Shown: positions 1-8,736, numbered from the stretch's first letter. The stretch: DNA of 64,000 nucleotides from Azotobacter bryophylli (GCF_042643485.1 NZ_JBHRSJ010000034.1:248001-312000); one strand, 5' to 3'. The notes: generated by a model not told the origin, from the letters alone. A program made the numbers and translations.

Positions 1-2
1 AC

Positions 3-389
3 TACGCCGTGCTGGATCTGAAGATGGCCGGCGACTCCGGGTTGGTCCTGCTGCCCAAGCTGCTCGAACTGGATGCGGAGATGCGCGTGCTGATCCTCAC
101 CGGCTATTCGAGCATCGCCACCGCGGTGGAGGCGATCAAGCGCGGGGCCTGCAACTACCTGTGCAAGCCGGCCGACGCCGACGACGTGCTCACCGCGCTG
201 CTCTCCGAGCATGCCGACCTGGATTCGCTGGTGCCGGAGAACCCGATGTCGGTGGATCGCCTGCAGTGGGAACACATCCAGCGCGTGCTGAACGAGCACG
301 ACGGCAACATCTCCGCCACCGCCCGAGCCCTGGGCATGCACCGGCGCACCCTGCAGCGCAAGCTGCAGAAGCGTCCGGTACGCCGCTGA
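3..389 (+). CDS. roxR: RoxR/PrrA/RegA-type response regulator (5' truncated by window edge)
   Basis: C-terminal part of a two-component DNA-binding regulator. The fragment starts in the receiver domain with the presumed phospho-acceptor Asp in VLDLKM (about residue 5 of the fragment), followed by the conserved LILTGYSS strand and the receiver Lys in CKP (about residue 55). After a short linker comes a Fis-type helix-turn-helix (NISATARALGMHRRTLQRKL). This short receiver plus Fis HTH layout is typical of the RoxR/PrrA/RegA family, which controls terminal oxidases and redox-responsive genes together with a RoxS/PrrB kinase. The kinase gene would lie upstream, outside the window. The ATG or GTG start is not visible. 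A GC-rich hairpin follows the stop codon. Confidence 0.85.
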   Translation, partial: YAVLDLKMAGDSGLVLLPKLLELDAEMRVLILTGYSSIATAVEAIKRGACNYLCKPADADDVLTALLSEHADLDSLVPENPMSVDRLQWEHIQRVLNEHDGNISATARALGMHRRTLQRKLQKRPVRR

Positions 390-394
390 GCCCT

Positions 395-418
395 AGCGGC
401 GGCCCCGCGGCCGCCGCT
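395..418 (+). terminator. GC-rich hairpin after roxR
   Basis: AGCGGCGGCC and GGCCGCCGCT form a perfect 10-bp stem around a CCGC loop, six bases after the roxR stop. A weak T-rich stretch (TTCTTTTCC) lies further downstream rather than a clean U tract, so termination is likely but not certain. Confidence 0.5.
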
Positions 419-549
419 GTCCACGCTTCTTTTCCGGTCCGCCCGCCGCGCCCGAGCGTGGTGGGGCGGAGCGCGTAGCCGTTCGTAGCAGCCGGCCCTG
501 GGCGCGGCCCGTTATGATAGGCGCCCGTCGTTCTCCGGATGTTTCTCCC

Positions 550-1491
550 ATGCTCGCGTTGTTCTCACAGACCCTGGCCATCACGGCGCCGGTGTTCGCC
601 ATGCTGTTTCTCGGTACCTGGCTGAAGCGCGTGGGCTGGATCGACGGACCGTTCATCAACACGGCCTCGGCCTTGGTGTTCAAGGGCACCATGCCGGTCA
701 TGCTGTTTCTCGCCATCCTGCGCGCCGACCTGGATGCGGCGCTGCGGCCGGCGGTGTTCGCCTACTTCGCCCTGGCTTCGCTCGGCTCCTTCCTGCTCGC
801 CTGGGCCTGGTCGCTGTGGCGCTGTCCCCGTGCCGACCGCGGGGTCTTCACCCAGGGGGCGTTCCGCGGCAACAACGGCATCGTCGGTCTGGCTCTGGCC
901 GCCAGCCTGTACGGCGACTACGGCCTGTCGCTGGGCGGGGTGCTGGCCGGCGAGGTGATCCTGGTCTACAACGTGCTCGCTGCCCTGGTTCTGGCGTTCT
1001 ACAGCCCGAACGGCAAGACCGATGTCTGGAGTCTGGCCAAGAGCATCTTCGGCAATCCGCTGATCCTCGGCGTGCTGGCGGCGATCCCGTTCGCCTACTG
1101 GCGGATCGCCCTGCCGGACTGGTTGGCCACCTCGGGCGACTACTTCGCACGGATGACCCTGCCGCTGGCGCTGATCTGCATCGGCGGCACCCTGACCCTC
1201 TCGGCCCTGCGCGAGAGCGGCGCGCTGGCGCTCAGCGCCAGCCTGCTGAAGATGGTCTGGCTGCCGCTGCTGGCGACCCTCGGCGCCTGGCTGTGGGGCT
1301 TCCGCGGCGCCGAGCTGGGCATCCTCTTCCTGTACTTCGCCAGCCCGACCGCAGCGGTGAGCTTCGTCATGGCCAAGGCGGCCGGCGGCAATCACCAGTT
1401 GGCGGCGGGCATCGTGGTGATCACCACCCTGCTGGCGGCGGTCACCACCAACATCGGCATCTTCGTCCTGCAGTGGGCCGGCTGGATCTGA
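550..1491 (+). CDS. AEC family transporter (auxin efflux carrier-like permease)
   Basis: A 313-residue inner membrane permease of the AEC family, made of about ten hydrophobic segments in two five-helix halves. The amphipathic middle and the motif FRGNNGIVGLALAASLYGD match bacterial AEC proteins, some of which move malonate, malate or other organic acids. The substrate cannot be read from sequence. I chose ATG at 550 because the in-frame ATG at 514 lies inside a TATGAT -10-like box (513-518), which would put transcription start near 525; translation from 550 also begins directly with the first hydrophobic segment. No strong Shine-Dalgarno is seen for either start. The gene stands alone between roxR and a convergent exchanger gene. 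Confidence 0.8.
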   Translation: MLALFSQTLAITAPVFAMLFLGTWLKRVGWIDGPFINTASALVFKGTMPVMLFLAILRADLDAALRPAVFAYFALASLGSFLLAWAWSLWRCPRADRGVFTQGAFRGNNGIVGLALAASLYGDYGLSLGGVLAGEVILVYNVLAALVLAFYSPNGKTDVWSLAKSIFGNPLILGVLAAIPFAYWRIALPDWLATSGDYFARMTLPLALICIGGTLTLSALRESGALALSASLLKMVWLPLLATLGAWLWGFRGAELGILFLYFASPTAAVSFVMAKAAGGNHQLAAGIVVITTLLAAVTTNIGIFVLQWAGWI

Positions 1492-1515
1492 GCCGGCCGC
1501 GGGAACCGATCCGGC

Positions 1516-2595
1516 TCAGCGCTGCAGCTGCCAGGCGCGGGCGGAAGTCCCCAGCAGGATCAGCGTGGTGACGGGCAGGGCGTACCAGACCAGGGCGTCG
1601 TAAAGCGTGGCGACGGTGGCGGCGCCGGCGGCGAAGAGCACCTGATAGGCGAGGTAGGCCAGGTAGTAGCCGAGGAACAGCAGGCCTTCCCAGCGATTGA
1701 TCCGGTAGCCGGTGAAGAAGATCGGCAGGCAGGCCAGCGCCACCGCGGTCATCACCGGGTAGTCGAAGGCCAGGGCGTTGGGCGACACGCTGATCGGCAC
1801 GGGCGAGACCATCGCCGCCACGCCGAGGACCGCCAGCAGGTTGAAGATGTTGCTGCCGACGATGTTGCCCACCGCGATATCGCGCTCGCCCTTGAGGGCG
1901 GCCACCACCGAGGTGGCCAGCTCCGGCAGCGAGGTGCCGGCGGCGACGATGGTCAGGCCGATCACCAGCTCCGAGAGGCCGAGTTCCCGGGCCAGGGCCA
2001 CCGCGCCGTCGACCAGCAGGTCCGCGCCCCAGACCAGCATGGCCAGTCCCGCGACGACGAAGAACAGGTGGCCGAGAATCGCCAGGCGACCTTCCACCCG
2101 TTCGCCGTACTCCGCGTCGAACTCGCTACCCGCGCCGTTCCGCGCCCGCAGGCCGCTGCGGATCTGCAGGGCGGTATAGGCGAGGATGCCGGCGAACAGT
2201 AGCAGACCGTCTAGCCGGCCGTAGCGCTGGTCCTCGGCCAGCAACCAGGCCAGCAGACTGGCGCCGATCATGGTGGGCACGTCCAGGCGGATCAGCTGGC
2301 GCGATACGCTCAGGGGAATGACCAGCGCCGACAGGCCAAGAATCATCAGCACGTTGAAGATGTTGCTGCCGACCACGTTGCCGACCGAGATGTCGCCCTG
2401 GCCGTGGTTGGCCGACTGGATGCTCACCGCCATCTCCGGGGCGCTGGTGCCGAAGGCCACCACGGTCAGGCCGATGATCAGCGGCGGGATGCCGAACCGG
2501 GCCGCCAGACGCGAGGCGCCGCGGACCAGGGCCTCGGCGCCGATGACCAGCAACGCCAGGCCGGCGATCAGGTTGACGAGGATCATCAGGGTCAT
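1516..2595 (-). CDS. Calcium/sodium antiporter, CaCA family (YrbG-like)
   Basis: A 359-residue inner membrane cation exchanger with two homologous Na_Ca_ex halves. The alpha-1 repeat reads GLTVVAFGTSAPEMAVS and the alpha-2 repeat GLTIVAAGTSLPELATS, with the acidic residues that bind cations in both; each is followed by the GNVVGSNIFN or GNIVGSNIFN signature. About ten membrane helices are visible, with a polar loop near the middle. It lies 33 bases downstream of the RlpA-like lipoprotein gene on the same strand, so the two are probably co-transcribed. The transported ions (Ca2+/Na+ or H+) are inferred from the family. Confidence 0.88.
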   Translation of the reverse strand: MTLMILVNLIAGLALLVIGAEALVRGASRLAARFGIPPLIIGLTVVAFGTSAPEMAVSIQSANHGQGDISVGNVVGSNIFNVLMILGLSALVIPLSVSRQLIRLDVPTMIGASLLAWLLAEDQRYGRLDGLLLFAGILAYTALQIRSGLRARNGAGSEFDAEYGERVEGRLAILGHLFFVVAGLAMLVWGADLLVDGAVALARELGLSELVIGLTIVAAGTSLPELATSVVAALKGERDIAVGNIVGSNIFNLLAVLGVAAMVSPVPISVSPNALAFDYPVMTAVALACLPIFFTGYRINRWEGLLFLGYYLAYLAYQVLFAAGAATVATLYDALVWYALPVTTLILLGTSARAWQLQR

Positions 2596-2628
2596 GCTGT
2601 CTCCGAAGCCGCGGTCGGCGGCGCTGGG

Positions 2629-3003
2629 TCAGTTGCGGATGCCTTCCACGCGCACTGGGACCACGCCGGTGCCGAGCATGCCCAGTTCGCGGGCGGCCCG
2701 GTGGGAAAGATCGATCAGGCGCCCGCGCCCGTGGGGGCCGCGATCGTTGATGCGCACCACCACGCTACGCCGGTTGCGCAGGTTGGTGACCCGCACGCGG
2801 GAGCCGAACGGCAGGGTCCGGTGGGCGGCGGTGAGGGCGTTCTTGTCGAAGCGCTCGCCGCTGGCGGTGCGCTTGCCATGATGGCGGGTGCCGTACCAGG
2901 ACGCCTTGCCTTCGGCGCGGTAGTCGCCGGCATCGGTGGCGGTCCGCTGACCGGCGCAGCCGGCGAGCAGGGCGAGAAGAGCGAGGATCAACCAGCGTTG
3001 CAT
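2629..3003 (-). CDS. RlpA-like DPBB lipoprotein (septal ring lytic transglycosylase family)
   Basis: A 124-residue lipoprotein. The N-terminus is a lipoprotein signal with lipobox LLAGC (Cys16), then a short linker and one double-psi beta-barrel domain from about residue 34: GKASWYG, TASGERFD, HRTLPFGSRVRV and the INDRGP motif are all typical of RlpA. RlpA proteins in Pseudomonas cut denuded glycan strands during septation, but full-length RlpA has a C-terminal SPOR domain and this one ends right after the barrel. It is therefore a small SPOR-less paralogue; enzymatic activity is inferred, not shown. I start at the ATG at 3003, since the upstream ATG at 3021 adds six residues before a normal signal peptide. 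Confidence 0.82.
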   Translation of the reverse strand: MQRWLILALLALLAGCAGQRTATDAGDYRAEGKASWYGTRHHGKRTASGERFDKNALTAAHRTLPFGSRVRVTNLRNRRSVVVRINDRGPHGRGRLIDLSHRAARELGMLGTGVVPVRVEGIRN

Positions 3004-3186
3004 GACGCCTCCATGAGTCAAGGGAACGCAGGGTCGTTGCAGCCGGGCGTTCCCCCGGACGGTGCCGCATCGCAGCTCGGCGCCGTCCGGCGGGCGTCAT
3101 GTTGCCATCTTGGTATGGCTTTCCGCTAGCTGGTACTTGCGTGCCAGGCGTTCGCCGGGGGCAAGGCCGGCGTCGTCCGTTTTCGC

Positions 3187-4635
3187 TCAGCCTTCGAGCA
3201 GCTTCTTCAGCAGCTCGTTGACCTGGCCTGGGTTGGCCTTGCCCTTGGAGGCCTTCATGGCCTGACCGACGAAGAAGCCGAACATCTTGCCGCGCTTGGC
3301 CTCGTCGCTGGCACGGTACTGCTCGACCTGGGCGGCGTTGGCATCCAGCACTTCCTTGAGCATCGCCTCGATGGCGCCGCTGTCGGTGACCTGCTTGAGA
3401 CCCTTGGCCTCGATGATGGCATCGGCGGGGTCGCCGGAGCCCTCGGCCAGCGCCTCGAACACCATCTTGGCGATCTTGCCGGAGATGGTGTTGTCCTTGA
3501 TACGCAGGATCAGCCCGCCGAGCTGGTCGGCGGACACCGGCGACTGCTCGATCTCCAGGCCGTCCTTGTTGAGCAGGCTGGAGAGCTCGCCCATCACCCA
3601 GTTGGCGGCCAGCTTGGCGTCGCCGCAGGCGGCCTGCACGGCCTCGAAGTACTCGGCCATCTCGCGGCTGGCGCTCAATACGCTGGCGTCGTAGGCGGAC
3701 AGGCCGTACTGGCTCTCGAAGCGCGCGCGCTTCTCGTTGGGCAGCTCGGGCAGCTCGTCGCGCACCTGCTCGATGAAGCAGTCCTCCAGCACCACCGGCA
3801 GCAGGTCGGGGCAGGGGAAGTAGCGATAGTCGTTGGCCTCTTCCTTGCCGCGCATCGAGCGGGTCTCGTCCTTGTTCGGGTCGTACAGGCGGGTTTCCTG
3901 CACCACCTTGCCGCCGTCCTCGATCAGCTCGATCTGCCGCTGGATTTCGTGGTTGATCGCCTTCTCGATGAAGCGGAACGAGTTGACGTTCTTGATCTCG
4001 GCGCGGGTGCCGAAGGCTTCCTGGCCCTTGGGGCGCACCGAGACGTTGCAGTCGCAGCGCAGCGAGCCTTCGGCCATGTTGCCGTCGCAGATGCCGAGAT
4101 AACGCACCAGCGCGTGGATTGCCTTGACGTAGGCGACCGCTTCCTTGGCCGAGCGGATGTCCGGCTCGGAGACGATCTCCAGCAGCGGGGTGCCGGCGCG
4201 GTTGAGGTCGATCCCGGACATGCCGTGGAAGTCTTCGTGCAGGCTCTTGCCGGCGTCCTCTTCCAGATGCGCGCGGGTGATGCCGATGCGCTTGACCGTG
4301 CCGTCTTCCAGGGTGATGTCCAGGTGGCCCTTGCCGACCACCGGGTGGTCCATCTGGCTGGTCTGGTAGCCCTTGGGCAGGTCCGGGTAGAAGTAGTTCT
4401 TGCGCGCGAACACGTTGGTGCGGCCCAGTTCGGCGTCGATCGCCAGGCCGAACTTCACTGCCATGCGCACGGCTTCTTCATTGAGTACCGGCAGGGTGCC
4501 GGGCATGCCGAGGTCGACCAGGCTGGCCTGGGTGTTCGGCTCGGCGCCGAAGGTGGTGGCGCTGCCGGAGAAGATCTTCGAGCGGGTGCTGAGCTGGGCG
4601 TGGATTTCCAGCCCGATCACGGTTTCCCATTGCAT
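3187..4635 (-). CDS. gatB: Aspartyl/glutamyl-tRNA amidotransferase subunit B
   Basis: A 482-residue GatB subunit, which activates Glu-tRNA(Gln) or Asp-tRNA(Asn) with ATP and completes the amide transfer using ammonia from GatA. The protein opens with WETVIGLEIHAQL, a GatB hallmark, followed by the catalytic core with LPKGYQTSQ and GSLRCDCNVS, and ends with the helical YqeY-like tail domain (GQVNELLKKLLEG). The open frame extends far upstream through gatA, but the family start is the ATG at 4635, only 11 bases after the gatA stop. It is the last gene of gatCAB. Confidence 0.97.
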   Translation of the reverse strand: MQWETVIGLEIHAQLSTRSKIFSGSATTFGAEPNTQASLVDLGMPGTLPVLNEEAVRMAVKFGLAIDAELGRTNVFARKNYFYPDLPKGYQTSQMDHPVVGKGHLDITLEDGTVKRIGITRAHLEEDAGKSLHEDFHGMSGIDLNRAGTPLLEIVSEPDIRSAKEAVAYVKAIHALVRYLGICDGNMAEGSLRCDCNVSVRPKGQEAFGTRAEIKNVNSFRFIEKAINHEIQRQIELIEDGGKVVQETRLYDPNKDETRSMRGKEEANDYRYFPCPDLLPVVLEDCFIEQVRDELPELPNEKRARFESQYGLSAYDASVLSASREMAEYFEAVQAACGDAKLAANWVMGELSSLLNKDGLEIEQSPVSADQLGGLILRIKDNTISGKIAKMVFEALAEGSGDPADAIIEAKGLKQVTDSGAIEAMLKEVLDANAAQVEQYRASDEAKRGKMFGFFVGQAMKASKGKANPGQVNELLKKLLEG

Positions 4636-4646
4636 GTGTGTCGTCC

Positions 4647-6098
4647 TCAGAATCCGGCCGGGGTGCGGGTGTGCCAGTCGCTCACCTGCTGGTACTGGTG
4701 CGCCACGTTGAGCAGACGCGCTTCCTGGAAATACGGCGCCAACAGCTGCACGCCCACCGGCAGGCCGTCGACGAAGCCGGCCGGCATGGACAGGCCGGGG
4801 ATGCCGGCGAGGTTGGCGGTGATGGTGTAGATGTCTTCCAGGTAGGCCGACACCGGATCGGCGCTCTTCTCGCCGAGCTTCCACGCCGGGTTGGGGGTGG
4901 TCGGGCCGAGGATCACGTCGACCTCGCTGAACGCCTGCACGAAGTCGTTCTTGATCAGTCGGCGGATCTTCTGCGCCTTCAGGTAGTAGGCGTCGTAGTA
5001 GCCGGCCGACAGCGCGTAGGTGCCGACCATGATGCGCCGCTTGACCTCGGCACCGAAGCCCTCGCCGCGAGAGCGCTTGTATAGGTCCTCGAGGTTGACC
5101 GGGTTTTCGCAGCGGTAACCGAAGCGCACGCCGTCGAAGCGCGACAGGTTGGAGCTGGCTTCCGCCGGAGCGATCACGTAGTAGGCCGGGATGGCGTGCT
5201 GCATGTTCGGCAGCGAGATGTCCTTCACCGTGGCGCCGAGCTTCTTCAGCTCCTCGACCACCGCCAATACCTTCTCGGCGATGCGCGCATCTAGACCCTC
5301 GCCGAAGTATTCCTTGGGCAGGCCGATGCGCAGGCCGGCCAGCGGCTGGTTGAGCATGGCCAGGTAGTCGTCCACCGGGGCGTCGACGCAGGTGGAATCC
5401 TTCGGATCGAAGCCGGCCATGGTGCCGAGCAGCAGGGCGCAATCCTCGGCGGTGCGAGCCAGCGGGCCGCCCTGGTCGAGGCTGGAGGCGTAGGCGATCA
5501 TGCCCCAGCGCGACACGCGGCCGTAAGTCGGCTTGATCCCGGTGAGGTTGGTCAGCGCCGCCGGCTGGCGAATCGAGCCGCCGGTGTCGGTGCCGGTGGC
5601 CGCCGAAATCAGTCGGGCGGCCACCGCGGCGGCCGAGCCGCCGGAGGAGCCGCCCGCCACGCGAGAGGTGTCCCAGGGGTTCTTCACCGCGCCGAAGTGG
5701 CTGGACTCGCTGGCCGAGCCCATGGCGAATTCGTCCATGTTCAGCTTGCCGAGGCTGACCGCACCGGCGGCCGCCAGCTTCTCTACCACGGTGGCATCGT
5801 AGGGCGCCTGGAAGTTGGCGAGGATCTTCGAAGCGCAGGTGGTCAGCACGCCCTTGGTGCAGAACAGGTCCTTGTGGGCGAGCGGCGCGCCGAGCAGGGC
5901 GCCGTTCTCGCCGGCGGCACGGCGGGCGTCGGCCGCCGCGGCCTGGGCCAGGGCCGGTTCCTCGGTGACGGTGATGAAACTGTTGAGTTGCGGGTCGAGC
6001 TGCCGGATGCGCGCTAGTAGGCCGCGGGTCAGCTCGACGGCGGAAAATTCCTTGGCGGCCAGCGCACGGGCGGTTTCGGCCAGGGTCAGTTGATGCAT
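4647..6098 (-). CDS. gatA: Aspartyl/glutamyl-tRNA amidotransferase subunit A
   Basis: A 483-residue amidase-signature subunit that hydrolyses glutamine and channels ammonia to GatB. The Ser-cisSer-Lys catalytic set is visible: Lys76 in AHKDLF, cis-Ser151 in AGGSSGGSA and the nucleophile Ser175 in DTGGSIR. Length fits the family. I use the ATG at 6098 (MHQLTLAETAR); the longer open frame reads through the gatC intergenic gap. It lies 16 bases after gatC and just before gatB, giving the standard gatCAB operon. Confidence 0.97.
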   Translation of the reverse strand: MHQLTLAETARALAAKEFSAVELTRGLLARIRQLDPQLNSFITVTEEPALAQAAAADARRAAGENGALLGAPLAHKDLFCTKGVLTTCASKILANFQAPYDATVVEKLAAAGAVSLGKLNMDEFAMGSASESSHFGAVKNPWDTSRVAGGSSGGSAAAVAARLISAATGTDTGGSIRQPAALTNLTGIKPTYGRVSRWGMIAYASSLDQGGPLARTAEDCALLLGTMAGFDPKDSTCVDAPVDDYLAMLNQPLAGLRIGLPKEYFGEGLDARIAEKVLAVVEELKKLGATVKDISLPNMQHAIPAYYVIAPAEASSNLSRFDGVRFGYRCENPVNLEDLYKRSRGEGFGAEVKRRIMVGTYALSAGYYDAYYLKAQKIRRLIKNDFVQAFSEVDVILGPTTPNPAWKLGEKSADPVSAYLEDIYTITANLAGIPGLSMPAGFVDGLPVGVQLLAPYFQEARLLNVAHQYQQVSDWHTRTPAGF

Positions 6099-6114
6099 GG
6101 GAAACCCTTTCCTT

Positions 6115-6402
6115 TTATTCGATGACTTTCGGCACGAGGTACAGGCCGTTTTCCACGGCCGGAGCGATGGCCTGATAGGCATCGCGTTGATTGGTTTCGC
6201 TGACCACGTCGGCGCGCAGGCGCTGGGTGGCCTCCAGCGGGTGGGCCAGCGGCTCGATACCCTGAGTGCCGACGGCCTGCATCTGGTCGATCAGGCCGAG
6301 AATGTTGTTGAGGGTTTCGGTGGTGCGTGGAATGTCGGCTTCGTCGAGGCCCAGGCGGGCCAAATGGGCGATCTTTTCCACGTCGGAGCGTTCAAGCGCC
6401 AT
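6115..6402 (-). CDS. gatC: Aspartyl/glutamyl-tRNA amidotransferase subunit C
   Basis: A 95-residue GatC that wraps around and stabilises the GatA-GatB complex. It begins MALERSDVEKIAHLARLGL and contains the family block LNNILGLIDQMQAV followed by PLAHPLE. A GGAG Shine-Dalgarno sits before the ATG at 6402. It is the promoter-proximal gene of gatCAB and is transcribed away from mreB, with a 208-base intergenic region between them. Confidence 0.96.
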   Translation of the reverse strand: MALERSDVEKIAHLARLGLDEADIPRTTETLNNILGLIDQMQAVGTQGIEPLAHPLEATQRLRADVVSETNQRDAYQAIAPAVENGLYLVPKVIE

Positions 6403-6519
6403 CGGGGATTTCTCCAGGAAAAGCGGGCGGGCGACCGCGGGTGAAAGGGGCTTGGAACCAGGTCCCGAGCAGGCGGTCGAAGGCCGCGTTTGTGGGCCTA
6501 ACGGCCTGGGAAAACCGGC

Positions 6520-6547
6520 AATTTATCACAGAGCGCGCCTTGCCCAA
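6520..6547 (-). promoter_or_regulatory. Possible gatC promoter
   Basis: On the minus strand TTGGGC (6547-6542) and TAAATT (6525-6520) are separated by 16 bases, about 118 bases before gatC. Both hexamers are imperfect matches to the sigma-70 consensus. It overlaps the -35 side of the mreB promoter candidate. Confidence 0.3.
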
Positions 6548-6568
6548 AATCCCTGCCATTGTTAGAGT
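6540..6568 (+). promoter_or_regulatory. Possible mreB promoter
   Basis: TTGCCC (6540-6545) and TAGAGT (6563-6568) with a 17-base spacer lie 42 bases before the mreB ATG. The match to sigma-70 hexamers is moderate and the position fits a short leader. Confidence 0.45.
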
Positions 6569-6610
6569 TTGCGCACTTTTTTACCCATGCTTTGCCTCAG
6601 GGTTCCCTTA

Positions 6611-7648
6611 ATGCTCAAGAAACTCCGTGGCATGTTTTCCAGCGATCTGTCTATCGACCTGGGGACGGCCAATACCCTTATCTATGTGCGGGATCGCGGC
6701 ATAGTTTTGAACGAGCCATCCGTGGTTGCCATCCGTACCCATGGCAACCAGAAGAGCGTCGTTGCGGTCGGTGCCGAAGCCAAACGCATGCTGGGAAGAA
6801 CCCCGGGCAACATCAACGCCATTCGACCGATGAAAGACGGCGTGATCGCCGACTTTAGCGTCTGCGAGAAGATGCTGCAGTATTTTATCAATAAAGTGCA
6901 TGAGAGCAGTTTCCTGCAGCCGAGCCCGCGTGTCCTGATCTGCGTGCCCTGCAAGTCGACCCAGGTCGAGCGCCGGGCGATCCGCGAGTCGGCCCTCGGC
7001 GCCGGCGCCCGCGAAGTATTTCTGATCGAGGAGCCGATGGCGGCGGCAATCGGCGCCGGCCTGCCGGTCGACGAGGCGCATGGTTCGATGGTCGTCGATA
7101 TCGGCGGCGGCACCACGGAGATCGCCCTGATCTCCCTGAACGGCGTGGTCTATGCCGAGTCCGTGCGGGTCGGCGGCGACCGTTTCGACGAGGCCATCGT
7201 CACCTACGTTCGGCGCAATTATGGCAGCCTGATCGGCGAGGCCACCGCCGAGCGCATCAAGCAGGAAATCGGTACCGCCTGGCCGGCCAGCGAAGTTCGC
7301 GAGGTCGATGTACGTGGGCGGAACCTGGCCGAGGGCGTGCCGCGCAGTTTCACCCTCAACTCCACCGAAGTGCTGGACGCCCTACAGGAATCCCTGGCAA
7401 CCATCGTTCAGGCGGTCAAGAGCGCCCTCGAGCAGTCTCCACCCGAGCTGGCTGCCGACATCGCCGAGCGTGGCCTGGTGCTGACCGGCGGCGGCGCCCT
7501 GCTGCGCGACCTGGACAAGCTGCTGGCCCAGGAAACCGGGTTGCCGGTGATCGTCGCCGAGGACCCGCTGACCTGCGTGGCACGCGGCTGTGGCCGCGCG
7601 CTGGAGATGATCGATCGGCAGAGCATGGATCTGCTCTCGACCGAGTGA
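6611..7648 (+). CDS. mreB: Rod shape-determining protein MreB
   Basis: A 345-residue bacterial actin that polymerises under the inner membrane and directs the elongation machinery. Phosphate 1 (DLGTANTLIYV), phosphate 2 (DIGGGTTEIA) and adenosine motifs (LTGGGALLRDLD) of the actin fold are present in order, and the N-terminus MLKKLRGMFSSD carries the amphipathic membrane-binding stretch. I take the ATG at 6611; the open frame extends upstream to 6569, but those residues overlap the promoter region and are not part of MreB. First gene of mreBCD. Confidence 0.97.
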   Translation: MLKKLRGMFSSDLSIDLGTANTLIYVRDRGIVLNEPSVVAIRTHGNQKSVVAVGAEAKRMLGRTPGNINAIRPMKDGVIADFSVCEKMLQYFINKVHESSFLQPSPRVLICVPCKSTQVERRAIRESALGAGAREVFLIEEPMAAAIGAGLPVDEAHGSMVVDIGGGTTEIALISLNGVVYAESVRVGGDRFDEAIVTYVRRNYGSLIGEATAERIKQEIGTAWPASEVREVDVRGRNLAEGVPRSFTLNSTEVLDALQESLATIVQAVKSALEQSPPELAADIAERGLVLTGGGALLRDLDKLLAQETGLPVIVAEDPLTCVARGCGRALEMIDRQSMDLLSTE

Positions 7649-7779
7649 GCCATAGGTGCCAGCCACGAATCGTTCCGGACTCTAGGCGCGGCGCTGGTTA
7701 GGTAGGCCGCTGGCGCCTCGAGGCCCGCGGCGGTGAGGATCTCGCTATCAAACTGCTTTTCAGCAAAGGGCCGTCGCTC

Positions 7780-8736
7780 GTGGCTCGCCTGCTGGTGCTG
7801 GCCGTTCTCTCGGTCGCGCTGATGGTGGTGGACGCCCGTTTCGATACCTTCAAACCGGTACGTAGCCAACTGGGGCTGCTGCTGACGCCGTTCTACTGGG
7901 TGACCGATCTACCGGTGCGACTGTGGGAGGGGATCAACCAGCAGTTCACCAGCCGCAGCGAGCTGCTCGCCGAGAACGAGAAGCTCAAGGCCGAGGCTCT
8001 CTTGATGCAGCGCCGGCTGCAGAAGCTGGCGACCCTCACCGAGCAGAACGTGCGCCTGCGCGAGTTGCTCAACTCCGCCGCCCTGGTGGACGAGCGGGTT
8101 CTGGTCAGCGAGCTGATCGGCGTCGATCCCAATCCTTTCACCCATCGCATCCTCATCGACAAGGGCGAGCGCGACGGCGTGTTCATCGGCCAGCCGGTGC
8201 TCGATGCGCGCGGCCTGATGGGGCAGGTGGTGGAGGTGATGCCTTACTCGGCGCGAGTGCTGCTGCTCACCGATACCACTCACAGCATCCCGATCCAGGT
8301 CAATCGCAACGGCTTGCGTGCCATCGCCGTGGGCACCGGCAATCCGGAAAGCCTCGAATTGCGCCATGTGGCCGATACCGCCGACATCAAGGAGGGCGAC
8401 CTGCTGGTCAGTTCGGGCATGGGGCAGCGTTTCCCTTCCGGCTATCCGGTGGCCATCGTCAAGGAGGTGATCCACGACTCGGGTCAGCCCTTCGCCATTG
8501 TGCGTGCCGTACCGACCGCTGCGCTGAACCGGACCCGCTACATGCTGCTGGTGTTCAGCGATCCGCGCACCGCCGAGCAACGTGCCAGCGAGGCAGCCCA
8601 GGCCCAGGAGGCGCTGGATCGCAAGGCCGCCGAGCAGGGGGCAGCTCCGGTCGTGCCACCTACGCCGACTCCGGAGCGGGCCGCCGCCCCGGCCAAGCCC
8701 GAGCCACCGGCGCAAGTCCAGGGGCCGCGTCGATGA
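7780..8736 (+). CDS. mreC: Rod shape-determining protein MreC
   Basis: A bitopic inner membrane protein that couples MreB to the periplasmic wall synthases. From GTG at 7780 it has 318 residues: a transmembrane helix (LLVLAVLSVALMVV), a coiled coil around residues 60-95 (ELLAENEKLKAEALLMQRRL), the two beta-barrel MreC core, and a Pro/Ala-rich tail of about 40 residues. An AAAGGG Shine-Dalgarno sits nine bases before the GTG. Upstream, the frame stays open as IKLLFSKGPSL, which resembles the N-terminus of Pseudomonas MreC, preceded by GGTGAGG and an ATC codon at 7747; this raises an alternative non-canonical start. Overlaps mreD by four bases. Confidence 0.93.
   Translation: MARLLVLAVLSVALMVVDARFDTFKPVRSQLGLLLTPFYWVTDLPVRLWEGINQQFTSRSELLAENEKLKAEALLMQRRLQKLATLTEQNVRLRELLNSAALVDERVLVSELIGVDPNPFTHRILIDKGERDGVFIGQPVLDARGLMGQVVEVMPYSARVLLLTDTTHSIPIQVNRNGLRAIAVGTGNPESLELRHVADTADIKEGDLLVSSGMGQRFPSGYPVAIVKEVIHDSGQPFAIVRAVPTAALNRTRYMLLVFSDPRTAEQRASEAAQAQEALDRKAAEQGAAPVVPPTPTPERAAAPAKPEPPAQVQGPRR

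Noticed and set aside
3187..5442. 751-codon reading of gatB including a long N-terminal extension
   Set aside because: The first 270 residues are an out-of-frame shadow of gatA; GatB clearly begins at 4635.
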